Positions 25,058-32,703 of a DNA stretch of 61,566 nucleotides are shown piece by piece. The stretch's first letter is position 1. Each line of letters opens with the position of its first letter. Made by a program: the position numbers and the translations under genes. The stretch comes from Acidimicrobiaceae bacterium (GTDB taxonomy: Bacteria; Actinomycetota; Acidimicrobiia; Acidimicrobiales; Aldehydirespiratoraceae), in NCBI GenBank assembly GCA_016845585.1, contig JAERSO010000072.1, positions 1 through 61,566 of the forward strand, in the 5' to 3' direction. Under the pieces are notes generated by a model, which saw only the letters and a list, made by a program, of their open reading frames with translations, made no database searches and was not told where the DNA came from.

Positions 25058-25075
25058 GTCGCGAGTGTCGCAGCC

Positions 25076-25088
25076 GGGTGTGACACCC
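25076..25088. promoter_or_regulatory. Short palindrome upstream of the endonuclease gene
   Basis: GGGTGT-G-ACACCC, 6-bp arms around one base, 19 bp upstream of ATG 25057. A second pair GTCAC/GTGAC follows. These could be operator sites for the protein's own winged helix. Confidence 0.35.
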
Positions 25089-25115
25089 ACGTCACGTCCA
25101 CTTCTGTGACGGCAC

Positions 25116-25150
25116 AGTCGGCGCACAGCCGACTTCGTCGTCGGGAAACC
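25116..25150. repeat. Right outer palindromic repeat (R1)
   Basis: Hairpin AGTCGGC-GCACA-GCCGACT followed by TCGTCGTCGGGAAACC. Inverted relative to L1 (24052-24085). Confidence 0.85.
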
Positions 25151-25160
25151 AAGCCGATCA

Positions 25161-25211
25161 GATTTCGTGACGTCCAACTCGTCTCAGAGACGACTTCGTC
25201 GTCGGGAAACC
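25161..25211. repeat. Right inner palindromic repeat (R2)
   Basis: Begins GATTTCGTGACGTC as L2 does, contains the hairpin TCGTCTC-A-GAGACGA (25179-25193) and ends TTCGTCGTCGGGAAACC as R1 does. The hairpin stem differs in sequence from R1 but still pairs. It ends 8 bp before the next gene's stop codon. Confidence 0.85.
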
Positions 25212-25218
25212 TGAGACG

Positions 25219-25455
25219 TTAGAGGTTGACGATGGGGCAGAGAAGGGTGCGTTCGACGCCGGGAACGTTGCCGATGGCGTTGACGACCACGGAACCGAGT
25301 TCGTCCATCGTGTCGGCTTCGGCGCGGGCGATGACGTCGTAGGGACCCATGGCCACCTCGGCGGTCAGCACTTGGGAAAGGGCAGCGGTGGCATGGGCGA
25401 CGTCGCCGGCCGTGCCGACTTCAGCCTGGATCAAGATGAACGCGTTGACTGCCAC
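25219..25455 (-). CDS. Stand-alone Lrp/AsnC ligand-binding (RAM) domain protein
   Basis: A 78-residue protein consisting only of the alpha/beta RAM domain of Lrp/AsnC regulators (V-N-A-F-I-L-I-Q-A-E-V-G, then G-P-Y-D-V-I-A-R-A-E-A, then V-P-G-V-E-R-T-L), without a DNA-binding helix. Such proteins assemble as rings and bind amino acids. GTG 25455 follows GGAGGG. It is divergent from pckA. The open frame extends further upstream to 25668 but that part is not conserved. Confidence 0.82.
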   Translation of the reverse strand: MAVNAFILIQAEVGTAGDVAHATAALSQVLTAEVAMGPYDVIARAEADTMDELGSVVVNAIGNVPGVERTLLCPIVNL

Positions 25456-25654
25456 TGTGACTGCCCTCCATGGGGTGTGGATATTCGATCTCCCCAAACG
25501 ATAGGGGGAATCACAAACTCGTGTCGGCCCAACCCACGCGGGCCGAACGGCACTGATTAGGTTTGACAGATCGGGGCCACGCTCAGGAACGGGAATCCGG
25601 CGCCGATGGCGAGTCAGTTGACGAGCGTCTCGCCCACCGAGCCGGGAGTACCCC
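25456..25654. other. Intergenic region between the RAM-domain gene and pckA
   Basis: This 199-bp divergent gap holds an inverted repeat TCGGCCC (25524-25530) / GGGCCGA (25540-25546) with a 9-nt centre and a TTGACA box at 25563-25568 that could be a -35 element for pckA. No matching -10 box is clear. No gene is seen. Confidence 0.4.
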
Positions 25655-27319
25655 ATGACCAGCACCACTCATGTCGCCAGCCAGCTCGACGCGGCTTTCG
25701 GACTCCGAGGCCTCGAGCTCCGCTACGGCCTCTCCCAAGACGAACTGTTCCACGAGGCAATCGCCAATGATCGTGGTCGTGTCGTCGTCGGCGGACCCGA
25801 TGACGCTCAGAAGGCGTTCCCGACAGCGCTCGGCATCGACGGTCCGCTCGTCTACTACTCCGATCCGGAGTGCACCGGCCGACCGGTCGCCGACACGTTC
25901 TGCGTCGATCGCCCCGCCACCACCGACCGCGTCTGGTGGAAGCCCGGTTTCAGCAAGTTCGACGCGGACAAGTTCGATGCCCTGCTCCCCCGCGTCATCG
26001 ATCATTTGAACGAGCGAGGTCGCCACCTCTACGTCGCCGACGTCTTCTGCGGCTGGGACCCAACCTTCGCCGAGCCGTACCGTTTCGTCGGCGAGTTCGC
26101 CACCCACGCCTACTTCTGCAACATCATGTTCCCGAAGAACGTGCGCGACGACAGCGATCGAGCCGAGGCCGGCTGGACCCTCATCAATGTCCCCTCCTTC
26201 GAGTGTGACCCCGAACGCGACGGCACGAAGTCCGGCCGAGCTGTCATCGTCGACATCGAGAACCGTGTCGGGCTCGTCCTCGGCAAGGCCGACTACTGCG
26301 GCGTCAACAAGAAGACGATGTTCACGATCATGAACTTCGTGCTCCCCGAGAAGGGGCAGCTGTCGATGCACTGTTCCGCCAACGTCGGTGAGCGTGGCGA
26401 CACGGCGATCCTCTTCGGCCTCTCCGGCACCGGCAAGACCACCCTCTCGGCCGATCCCGACCGCGAGTTGATCGGCGACGACGAACACGTCTGGACCGAC
26501 GCCGGGATATCCAACTTCGAGGATGGTTGCTACGCCAAGCTCATCGATCTCGACAAGAAGGCGGAACCCGTCATCGCGGCCGCCATGTCGATGAAGGGCA
26601 CGCTGATCGAGAACGTGCCGGCGCTGCCCGACAAAGCGATCGAGGACACCGACCCGCAGGAGTTCGACCTCACCGATGGTTCGGTCACCGAGAACACCCG
26701 CTTCGCCTACGGCCTCGACACGAACCCCAACGTCCGGGAGGGTGCCGCAGGTCCGCACCCCGAGACGATCGTGCTGCTGACCGCCGACGCGTTTGGCGTC
26801 CTCCCGCCCGTGTCGATTCTCAGCACCGAAGAGACGATGTACCACTTCGTCATGGGGTTCACGTCGAAGCTCGCCGGCACCGAGGTCGGGGTCACCGAGC
26901 CCGAGCCCAATTTCTCCTCCTGCTTCGGTGCCCCGTTCATGTCGCAGAAGCCCGCGGTCTACGCCGAGCTTCTCGCCAAGCGCATGGCCGAGAACAACAC
27001 TCGTTGCATCCTCCTCAACACCGGCTGGAGCGGAGGCCCGTACGGCAAGGGCGACCGCATGTCGTTGAAGGCCACCCGTGCACTACTCGACGCCTCGCTC
27101 AATGGCGAGTTCGACGACATGGACCTGCAGACGGAGCCGACCCTCGGGGTGAAGATGCCCACGACGTGCATCGGAATCGACGACACGATCCTCAACCCGC
27201 GTGACACATGGGACGACCCCGAGGCCTACGACGAAGCGGCGGCGCAGCTGCGCGACATGTTCCGCAAGAACTTCGAGGAGAAGAACTACGCCGCCCTGGG
27301 GATCTCCCCGGCGATGTAG
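25655..27319 (+). CDS. pckA: Phosphoenolpyruvate carboxykinase (ATP)
   Basis: A 554-residue enzyme converting oxaloacetate and ATP to phosphoenolpyruvate, the first step of gluconeogenesis. It has the ATP-type signature: G-L-S-G-T-G-K-T-T-L (P-loop), D-D-E-H-V-W-T-D (metal site), and N-T-R-F-A-Y further on. Many actinobacteria instead have the GTP form, so the ATP type is worth noting. ATG 25655 is preceded by GGGAG. It ends at a strong hairpin 2 nt after the stop codon. Confidence 0.96.
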   Translation: MTSTTHVASQLDAAFGLRGLELRYGLSQDELFHEAIANDRGRVVVGGPDDAQKAFPTALGIDGPLVYYSDPECTGRPVADTFCVDRPATTDRVWWKPGFSKFDADKFDALLPRVIDHLNERGRHLYVADVFCGWDPTFAEPYRFVGEFATHAYFCNIMFPKNVRDDSDRAEAGWTLINVPSFECDPERDGTKSGRAVIVDIENRVGLVLGKADYCGVNKKTMFTIMNFVLPEKGQLSMHCSANVGERGDTAILFGLSGTGKTTLSADPDRELIGDDEHVWTDAGISNFEDGCYAKLIDLDKKAEPVIAAAMSMKGTLIENVPALPDKAIEDTDPQEFDLTDGSVTENTRFAYGLDTNPNVREGAAGPHPETIVLLTADAFGVLPPVSILSTEETMYHFVMGFTSKLAGTEVGVTEPEPNFSSCFGAPFMSQKPAVYAELLAKRMAENNTRCILLNTGWSGGPYGKGDRMSLKATRALLDASLNGEFDDMDLQTEPTLGVKMPTTCIGIDDTILNPRDTWDDPEAYDEAAAQLRDMFRKNFEEKNYAALGISPAM

Positions 27320-27321
27320 GA

Positions 27322-27356
27322 GAAAGCACAATGGGGTCTGTCCCCAGCGTGCTTTC
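27322..27356. terminator. Hairpin, GGGGTCTGTCCCC family (copy 1)
   Basis: GAAAGCAC-AA-TGGGG / TCTGT / CCCCA-GC-GTGCTTTC: 8-bp outer and 5-bp inner stems with a 2x2 internal loop. It fills the gap between the converging stop codons of pckA and the membrane protein gene. No T tract. Probably a bidirectional terminator. Confidence 0.75.
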
Positions 27357-27359
27357 CGG

Positions 27360-27713
27360 TCAGACCAGGTAGATGGCTCGGAGGCCGAGACCCATGAGCC
27401 AGAGGCTGCCGAGGCCGTAGAGCAGGTAGGGCTTGTCGCGCATCTCGTTGCGGTAGGCGAAGATGATGCCGATGCTCATGAATGCGGCGAACCCGTAGAG
27501 CTGATGCTGCCCGCTGTCGATGTCCTCCGATGTCTGCAACAGCACGCCGAGCACGACCTGGGCGACGATGATGGCTTGGGCGACGCCGACCGCGATCCAA
27601 CCCGCTCTGTGACGAGCCGCCGGCCACTGATGCGCCGCGAGCGACCACAACCCGACCAGACCGTTCGAGATGATGAACAGCCAACTGACCGTGCTGTGGA
27701 GGTCGCGGATCAC
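27360..27713 (-). CDS. Small four-helix membrane protein
   Basis: A 117-residue protein with four predicted transmembrane stretches (about residues 9-29, 38-60, 72-86 and 95-114). GTG 27713 is chosen because it overlaps the stop of the haem monooxygenase gene by 4 nt (GTGA); a longer frame to 27749 exists. I do not recognise the family. The tight coupling suggests it works with the monooxygenase. Confidence 0.65.
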   Translation of the reverse strand: MIRDLHSTVSWLFIISNGLVGLWSLAAHQWPAARHRAGWIAVGVAQAIIVAQVVLGVLLQTSEDIDSGQHQLYGFAAFMSIGIIFAYRNEMRDKPYLLYGLGSLWLMGLGLRAIYLV

Positions 27714-28054
27714 GAACCGGCGCGGTCGACCTCGACCTCGTAGCTCCACAGTTCGGCGCTGATCGGCAGGGGCGCCGGCGCCTCTCCCCCGGCCGCGAGC
27801 GCAGCCTTGTGGCCGTCACGGAATTGCGCCGACTGGGTCCACGCCGTGAACGACTCCTCGTCATCCCAGCGGGTGATGACGAGCCAGGTCTCGCGATCGT
27901 CGGTCGGACGCAGAAGCTCGAAACCCTGGAAGCCCGACATGCCGTCGACCGCTCCCGCCCGAGCGGCGAATCGTGTGGCGACCTCATCACCCAGATCACG
28001 GGGAACGGTGATGGCATTCACTTTGACGACGGTGTTCTTGGTGACAGAGGACAT
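27710..28054 (-). CDS. MhuD-like haem-degrading monooxygenase (ABM fold)
   Basis: A 114-residue protein with an ABM ferredoxin-like fold. It is strikingly like M. tuberculosis MhuD: V-K-V-N-A-I-T-V-P at the start (Asn13 for MhuD Asn7), R-F-A-A-R-A-G-A-V, G-F-x-G-F-E-L-L-R-P, and I-T-R-W-D (Trp63 for MhuD Trp66), then G-H-K (His82, candidate haem ligand). MhuD opens haem to mycobilin and releases iron. ATG 28054 has a GGAG rather far upstream. It is coupled to the small membrane protein and divergent from the YCII-like gene. Confidence 0.82.
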   Translation of the reverse strand: MSSVTKNTVVKVNAITVPRDLGDEVATRFAARAGAVDGMSGFQGFELLRPTDDRETWLVITRWDDEESFTAWTQSAQFRDGHKAALAAGGEAPAPLPISAELWSYEVEVDRAGS

Positions 28055-28105
28055 GACGACATTTTCTCCGCGAAGCTGTCGATTCCCACCATCGGCGTTC
28101 GTCGA

Positions 28106-28465
28106 TTGGCCAACAACACCGAATCCCCGAGGGAGAAACACCATACCAAGTACGTGCTCGCCTATCACGGAAGCAGCGACATGCCCGAGACCGAGGAAGC
28201 CATGGGTGAGCTCATGGAAGCCTGGGGCGCCTGGTTCGGGAGCATGGGTGACGCCCTGCTCGACGGCGGCAACCCGATCGCCGGGGCCCGCACCGTCGGC
28301 GGCGACGGCTCGGTGAGCGACGGCGGCGGCGGCGCCAACCCGTTGACCGGCTACTCGCTGATCCAGGCCGACTCGTTCGACGCTGCCGTCGAGATCGCCA
28401 AGGGTTGCCCCGTGCTCGCCAACGCCGAGTCGAGCGTCGAGGTCGCCGAAGCCATCGACATGTGA
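28106..28465 (+). CDS. YCII-related domain protein
   Basis: A protein of about 119 residues of the YCII-related family (DGPF-type), small ferredoxin-like proteins of unknown role, some being dehydrochlorinase-like or linked to ECF sigma factors. The block K-Y-V-L-A-Y-H-G, A-W-G-A-W-F-G-S-M-G-D-A-L-L-D-G-G-N-P and the C-terminal A-K-G-C-P-V-L are visible. The start is doubtful: family members begin just before K-Y-V-L-A-Y, but no ATG, GTG or TTG lies there. I use TTG 28106; GTG 28154 is the alternative. GAGGGAG at 28129-28135 sits between them. Confidence 0.65.
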   Translation: MANNTESPREKHHTKYVLAYHGSSDMPETEEAMGELMEAWGAWFGSMGDALLDGGNPIAGARTVGGDGSVSDGGGGANPLTGYSLIQADSFDAAVEIAKGCPVLANAESSVEVAEAIDM

Positions 28466-28477
28466 CGCCCAGAACCG

Positions 28478-29293
28478 TCAGGTGAGGTCGGTGTAGATGT
28501 CGGTCTCATAGGGCTCGCCGGTGCGAGTGGCGCCATGGCGGACAAACCACTCGACGCCGAAGGCCATGGCGAATGCGTCGTCCGGGAGCTGCATGAAGAA
28601 CGTGTCCTCATCGATCTGGGAGTGATGCGCGGCCATCGCCGCGCGCTTGCGTTCGATCCATGGCGTGACATCGACCGCATGCGTGATCCTGGCCGCATGG
28701 GTGCCGAGGTCCTGGCTGCGGAACTCTTCGCGCGCCGCTTCCTGTTCCTCGTCCGACAGCTCCATGTCGCCGAACGACGGGTCGTCGGCGAACGACTGCA
28801 TCTGCTCGCGATTCATCGTCGACTCGAACACCAGTCGGGTGCCGGCGAGTTCGGCAGCCCGCTTCCCCACTCGATGGACCTGAATGTGGTCGGGATGGTT
28901 GTAGCCGCCGATCTCGTCATAGATCGTGATCAGGTCGGCAGATTCGTCCCGAAGGATCCCGGCCAGCCGTTCCGCGGCCTCATCGACATCGGCCTGCCAG
29001 AAGCACGCCGGGTCGTCATTGGTCGACTCGCCGTTCATGCCACTGTCGCGATAGCCCAGCCAGGCGACGCGATGAAGGCCCATGAGCTCGGCGGCCGCGT
29101 GCATCTCGGCTCGCCGCACATCGCCGAGCGACGAGCCCTCGGGGATCTTGCTCTCGTGGGCCTCACCAACGGCGCCGTCGGTGGCGCACACGACGACGAC
29201 ACGATGCCCGAGCTCGACACCCTGCATCATGGTCCCGGCGGTGGCGATGGCCTCATCATCGGGATGGGCGTGGACGAAGACGGCGGTGCCCAT
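28478..29293 (-). CDS. PIG-L/LmbE-family N-acetylglucosaminyl deacetylase
   Basis: A 271-residue zinc hydrolase of the LmbE family. The metal motif A-H-P-D-D-E-A (residues 9-15) and the distal H-P-D-H are present. In actinobacteria the family includes MshB (mycothiol synthesis) and Mca (mycothiol S-conjugate amidase); the sequence alone does not tell which. It lies 2 nt after the CoA-transferase gene and is probably co-transcribed with it. Confidence 0.85.
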   Translation of the reverse strand: MGTAVFVHAHPDDEAIATAGTMMQGVELGHRVVVVCATDGAVGEAHESKIPEGSSLGDVRRAEMHAAAELMGLHRVAWLGYRDSGMNGESTNDDPACFWQADVDEAAERLAGILRDESADLITIYDEIGGYNHPDHIQVHRVGKRAAELAGTRLVFESTMNREQMQSFADDPSFGDMELSDEEQEAAREEFRSQDLGTHAARITHAVDVTPWIERKRAAMAAHHSQIDEDTFFMQLPDDAFAMAFGVEWFVRHGATRTGEPYETDIYTDLT

Positions 29294-29295
29294 CG

Positions 29296-30438
29296 TCAGG
29301 CGACGGCCCCCGAGTCACGCAACGAGGCGATCTCCGAGTCGTCGAACCCGAAGTCGGCAAGGAGCTCATCGGTGTGTTGCCCGGCATGCGCCGCCGGTCG
29401 CTGGATCTCGGAGTCGGTGCGGCTGAAGCGGGGCGCCGGCCGAGGTTGAGTGATCCCAGCGACCTCGGTGAACGTACCGCGGGCGACGTTGTGCGGATGT
29501 TGCGGGGCCTCACCGAGCGATAGAACCGGTGCGAAACAGATGTCGGTGTGCTCCATGAGGTCGCACCATTCGTCTCGAGTACGGGTGCGGAAGATGGCCG
29601 CGAGTTCGTCCTTGAACCCCGGCCATTCATCGCGACTCATCTGTTGGTCCCACTTGGGATCATCGAGGCCGAGCTTCTCGCGGAGCTCGGCATAGAACTG
29701 CGGTTCGATGGAACCGATCGACACGTACTTGCCGTCACTCGTCTCGTAGACGTCGTAGAAGTGCGCACCCGTGTCGAGCATGTTGGTGCCGCGCTCGTCG
29801 TTCCAGACACCCATGGCGCGGAATCCGTGGATGAACCCCATCAGCGAGGCCGCGCCGTCGACCATCGCGGCGTCGACGACCTGACCCTGACCCGATGAGC
29901 GAGCCTCGAGGATGGCGCACACCATGCCGAAGGCGAGATACATGCCGCCACCACCGAAGTCGCCGACCAGGTTGATCGGCGGCACTGGTGCCTCGCCGCG
30001 ACGGCCAAAGGAGTCGAGGGCGCCGGCCAGGGCGATGTAGTTGATGTCGTGGCCCGCGGCGAGTGCGTAGGGACCCTCCTGGCCCCAGCCGGTCATCCGG
30101 CCGTAGACCAACGCCGGGTTGCGAGCGAAACAGTCGTCGGGACCGACGCCGAGCCGTTCGGTGACACCCGGGCGGAACCCCTCCGTGAGCCCGTCGGCAC
30201 CCTCGACGAGGCGCATCAACGTCTCGACACCCTCCGGCGACTTGAGGTCGAGTCCGACTGATCGCCGCCCGCGCCCCATCACGTCCGCGGGCGGCACATT
30301 CGGGTCGCCGCCGCGGACCGCCCCGGCGCGATCGACGCGGATCACATCGGCACCCATGTCGCTCAGCATCATGTTGCAGAACGGGCCGGGGCCGATCCCG
30401 GCCAATTCGATGATGCGTATGCCTTGCAAAGGTCCCAT
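29296..30438 (-). CDS. CaiB/BaiF-type CoA-transferase, alpha-methylacyl-CoA racemase-like
   Basis: A 380-residue family III CoA-transferase. The start [17 protein letters not shown] is that of alpha-methylacyl-CoA racemases, with the catalytic block [11 protein letters not shown] and G-G-G-M-Y-L-A-F-G. The racemase branch lets the cell beta-oxidise branched acyl-CoAs. ATG 30438 follows AGGAAG. The gene starts an operon with the deacetylase. Confidence 0.9.
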   Translation of the reverse strand: MGPLQGIRIIELAGIGPGPFCNMMLSDMGADVIRVDRAGAVRGGDPNVPPADVMGRGRRSVGLDLKSPEGVETLMRLVEGADGLTEGFRPGVTERLGVGPDDCFARNPALVYGRMTGWGQEGPYALAAGHDINYIALAGALDSFGRRGEAPVPPINLVGDFGGGGMYLAFGMVCAILEARSSGQGQVVDAAMVDGAASLMGFIHGFRAMGVWNDERGTNMLDTGAHFYDVYETSDGKYVSIGSIEPQFYAELREKLGLDDPKWDQQMSRDEWPGFKDELAAIFRTRTRDEWCDLMEHTDICFAPVLSLGEAPQHPHNVARGTFTEVAGITQPRPAPRFSRTDSEIQRPAAHAGQHTDELLADFGFDDSEIASLRDSGAVA

Positions 30439-30484
30439 GCGTGGCTTCCTGTCTCTCAGAACACTCGGGTCGGTCGAACAGTTT

Positions 30485-31312
30485 CTAGCTGAACGTGCGG
30501 GCGGCCAGCGAAGTCAATGCCTCGACGAACGTCGGCCACACCTGGTACACGAAGTCGTGCGACATCTCCTCGATCTCGAGGTACTCAGCACCCGGGATCA
30601 GCTCCGCGGTCCGGCGCCCGCCTTCGGCGGTGATGAGCGTGTCGGCGCCACCGTGGATCACCACGGTGGGCACATCGAGTGCCATCAGCGCCGCCGCTCG
30701 ATCGCTGCTGCGTGTGACGGCCGCGAGCTGACGGAGCCCACCTCCGACCACCCGTGACCGGGCGTACTGGACCGCGAAGTAGACCCGGAGTTGATCCTCG
30801 TCGTACCAGTCGGGGTTGGCCCACAGCTTGCGGGTCACCAGGTCCTGTTCGATCTGCGCCTCGGTCGTCGGAGCGTCCGGGAGCAGGAGGGCCTCGACGA
30901 CCTCGGGGCCACCATGGCCGATGTCGTCTTCGCCGGTCGTCGACATCGCCGACACCAGCGCACGAGTGCGCGCCGGGTGGTTGACGGCGAAGACCTGGGC
31001 GATCATCCCACCCAGCGAAATCCCGAAGACGACGGCGTCCTCGGCGCCGACTGCGTCGAGAACGGCGAGCACATCGTCGGCCATGTCGTCGAGCGTGTAG
31101 GTGTCGGCCTCTTCGGTCGCCGTCGACAGGCCACTGTCGCGGTTGTCCATCCGGATCACGTGAAACCCGCGGTCGACGAGCGCCATGCAGAATCCCTCGT
31201 CGTAGATCAGGAGCTGGCTGCCCATGCCCGGAATGCAGACGACGGCGGGGTCGGCGACGTCACCGAACGTCTCGAAGTAGATCTCGATGGAGCCGTTCAT
31301 CACTGTCGCCAT
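30485..31312 (-). CDS. Alpha/beta-fold hydrolase
   Basis: A 275-residue hydrolase with the nucleophile elbow G-I-S-L-G-G near residue 96, an acid in V-I-H-G-G-A-D-T-L and the histidine in E-M-S-H-D-F. The N-terminal part contains the oxyanion segment C-I-P-G-M-G-S and M-D-N-R-D-S-G-L-S, typical of the esterase/haloperoxidase-like branch. The substrate is unknown. It is divergent from the GNAT gene, with only 23 nt between start codons. Confidence 0.85.
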   Translation of the reverse strand: MATVMNGSIEIYFETFGDVADPAVVCIPGMGSQLLIYDEGFCMALVDRGFHVIRMDNRDSGLSTATEEADTYTLDDMADDVLAVLDAVGAEDAVVFGISLGGMIAQVFAVNHPARTRALVSAMSTTGEDDIGHGGPEVVEALLLPDAPTTEAQIEQDLVTRKLWANPDWYDEDQLRVYFAVQYARSRVVGGGLRQLAAVTRSSDRAAALMALDVPTVVIHGGADTLITAEGGRRTAELIPGAEYLEIEEMSHDFVYQVWPTFVEALTSLAARTFS

Positions 31313-31318
31313 CGGCTC

Positions 31319-31328
31319 ACACTAGGTT
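31319..31328. promoter_or_regulatory. Bidirectional promoter: two -10 boxes sharing one TA
   Basis: ACACTAGGTT reads TAGGTT on the plus strand (7 nt before GTG 31336) and TAGTGT on the minus strand (6 nt before ATG 31312). The central TA (31323-31324) belongs to both. Both messages would be leaderless. Confidence 0.55.
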
Positions 31329-31335
31329 CAGCGCC

Positions 31336-31761
31336 GTGAAGATTCGCGATCGCTCCTTCAACAAGCTTTCGACCACCGACCTCTACGCCATCCTCCGCCT
31401 GCGCGTCGACGTGTTCGTCGTCGAACAGGAGTGTGCGTACCCCGAACTCGACGACCGCGATCAGGAGCCCGGCACCCGACATATCTCGATCGAGGACGAT
31501 GCCGGCGTGCGTGCCTACGTCCGCTTGCTCGACGACGACGACACTCGCCGCATCGGGCGGGTCGTCACCCGCCACGACGCTCGAAGCGACGGCCTGGCTC
31601 GAGCGCTGGTCGACTACGCGGTCGAGCACAGCGACGGACCATGGGTGCTCGATGCGCAGTCGTACCTGGTCGGCTGGTACCTGGACCGAGGCTTCGTCGA
31701 GGACGGCGAGGAGTTCGTGGAGGACGGCATCCCCCACGTGCCCATGCGTCGCGAGGCCTGA
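31336..31761 (+). CDS. ElaA-type GNAT acetyltransferase
   Basis: A 141-residue GNAT protein close to E. coli ElaA: L-Y-A-I-L-R-L-R-V-D-V-F-V-V-E-Q, then P-E-L-D-D-R-D and R-I-G-R-V-V-T-R. The acetyl-CoA loop is shortened (A-R-S-D-G-L-A-R-A-L). The start is GTG 31336. Its TGA stop is followed without a gap by the TCA that is the stop of the converging thiQ gene, giving TGATCA at 31759-31764. Confidence 0.82.
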   Translation: MKIRDRSFNKLSTTDLYAILRLRVDVFVVEQECAYPELDDRDQEPGTRHISIEDDAGVRAYVRLLDDDDTRRIGRVVTRHDARSDGLARALVDYAVEHSDGPWVLDAQSYLVGWYLDRGFVEDGEEFVEDGIPHVPMRREA

Positions 31762-32703
31762 TCACCCGAGGTCGAGTCGGCGGCTGTCGTCGATCGACAA
31801 CCGCACGGTGCCGTCGACGGCAGGCCGCTCATCCAGAACGAACTCAGCCGCAGTCCCATTCTCCAGGCGCACGTCGACCACGAACCGGCCCTCTCGGAAC
31901 CGGACGCTGTCCACGAGCGCTTCGACGTCGCCGTTCGGATCGATCGTGGCGGCGTCGGCCCGCAGCAGCGACGCTCCCGCCGGCCCTTCGATGATGTTCT
32001 TGTGTCCCATGAAGCGAGCGATCTCCGCTGTACCTGGTGCTCTCCATACGTCCTCGGGATCGCCCGCCTGCACGATCCTGCCATCGATCATCACTGCCAC
32101 CCGATCGCCCACCCCGAACGCCTCGGCGTGATCATGGGTGACGTGGATGGCGGCGATCCCCGCCTCGCGAAGGAGTGGCGGGATCTCGTCGACCAGGTGG
32201 TCGCGCAGGGATCGATCGAGCGAGCCGAACGGTTCGTCCAACAACAACACCCGGGGCCGTGGAGCCAACGATCGGGCCAGGGCAACGCGCTGTGCCTCGC
32301 CCCCCGAGAGCGTCGTGACGTCACGAGACTGGTAGTCCGGAAGGCCGACCAACTCGAGCAACTCGGCCACGCGGTTCCGCCGATCCGTGACGCTCATGCC
32401 GGCCATGCGCAGCCCGAACTCGACGTTGGCCTCGACATCTCGATGGGGAAACAGCGCATGGCTCTGAAACATCATCCCGATGCCCCGCTCGTGAGGCTGA
32501 CGACGGGAGAGGTCCGCGCCTTCGAGAAGGATCGATCCAGCAGCGATCGACTCCAGCCCGGCGATCGCTCGGAGAAGGGTGGACTTTCCACAACCACTCG
32601 GCCCGAGCAGGGCCACGGTCTCGTCTGGCCCGACCTCGAGGGACAGGCCGGAAACGGCCGTCGCCGTGCCGTAGCGCACAGCCAGTTCACGGATCTCGAG
32701 CAT
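31762..32703 (-). CDS. thiQ: Thiamine ABC transporter ATP-binding protein
   Basis: A 313-residue ABC ATPase: Walker A G-P-S-G-C-G-K-S-T, Q-loop M-M-F-Q-S-H, signature L-S-G-G-E-A-Q-R-V, Walker B L-L-L-D-E-P-F-G-S-L-D and the H-loop histidine. A C-terminal extension of about 80 residues resembles a TOBE-type regulatory domain. It shares one base with the permease stop (TGATG), so the two are translated together. The thiamine assignment comes from the TPP riboswitch at the operon head; the fold alone would also fit iron(III) or other FbpC-like systems. Confidence 0.85.
   Translation of the reverse strand: MLEIRELAVRYGTATAVSGLSLEVGPDETVALLGPSGCGKSTLLRAIAGLESIAAGSILLEGADLSRRQPHERGIGMMFQSHALFPHRDVEANVEFGLRMAGMSVTDRRNRVAELLELVGLPDYQSRDVTTLSGGEAQRVALARSLAPRPRVLLLDEPFGSLDRSLRDHLVDEIPPLLREAGIAAIHVTHDHAEAFGVGDRVAVMIDGRIVQAGDPEDVWRAPGTAEIARFMGHKNIIEGPAGASLLRADAATIDPNGDVEALVDSVRFREGRFVVDVRLENGTAAEFVLDERPAVDGTVRLSIDDSRRLDLG

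Noticed and set aside
25563-25568. Complete sigma-70 promoter for pckA
   Set aside because: TTGACA is present but no convincing -10 box lies 16-18 bp downstream, so only the region is recorded.
31759-31764. TGATCA at the junction of elaA-like and thiQ genes as a regulatory palindrome
   Set aside because: It is simply two convergent TGA stop codons placed back to back.
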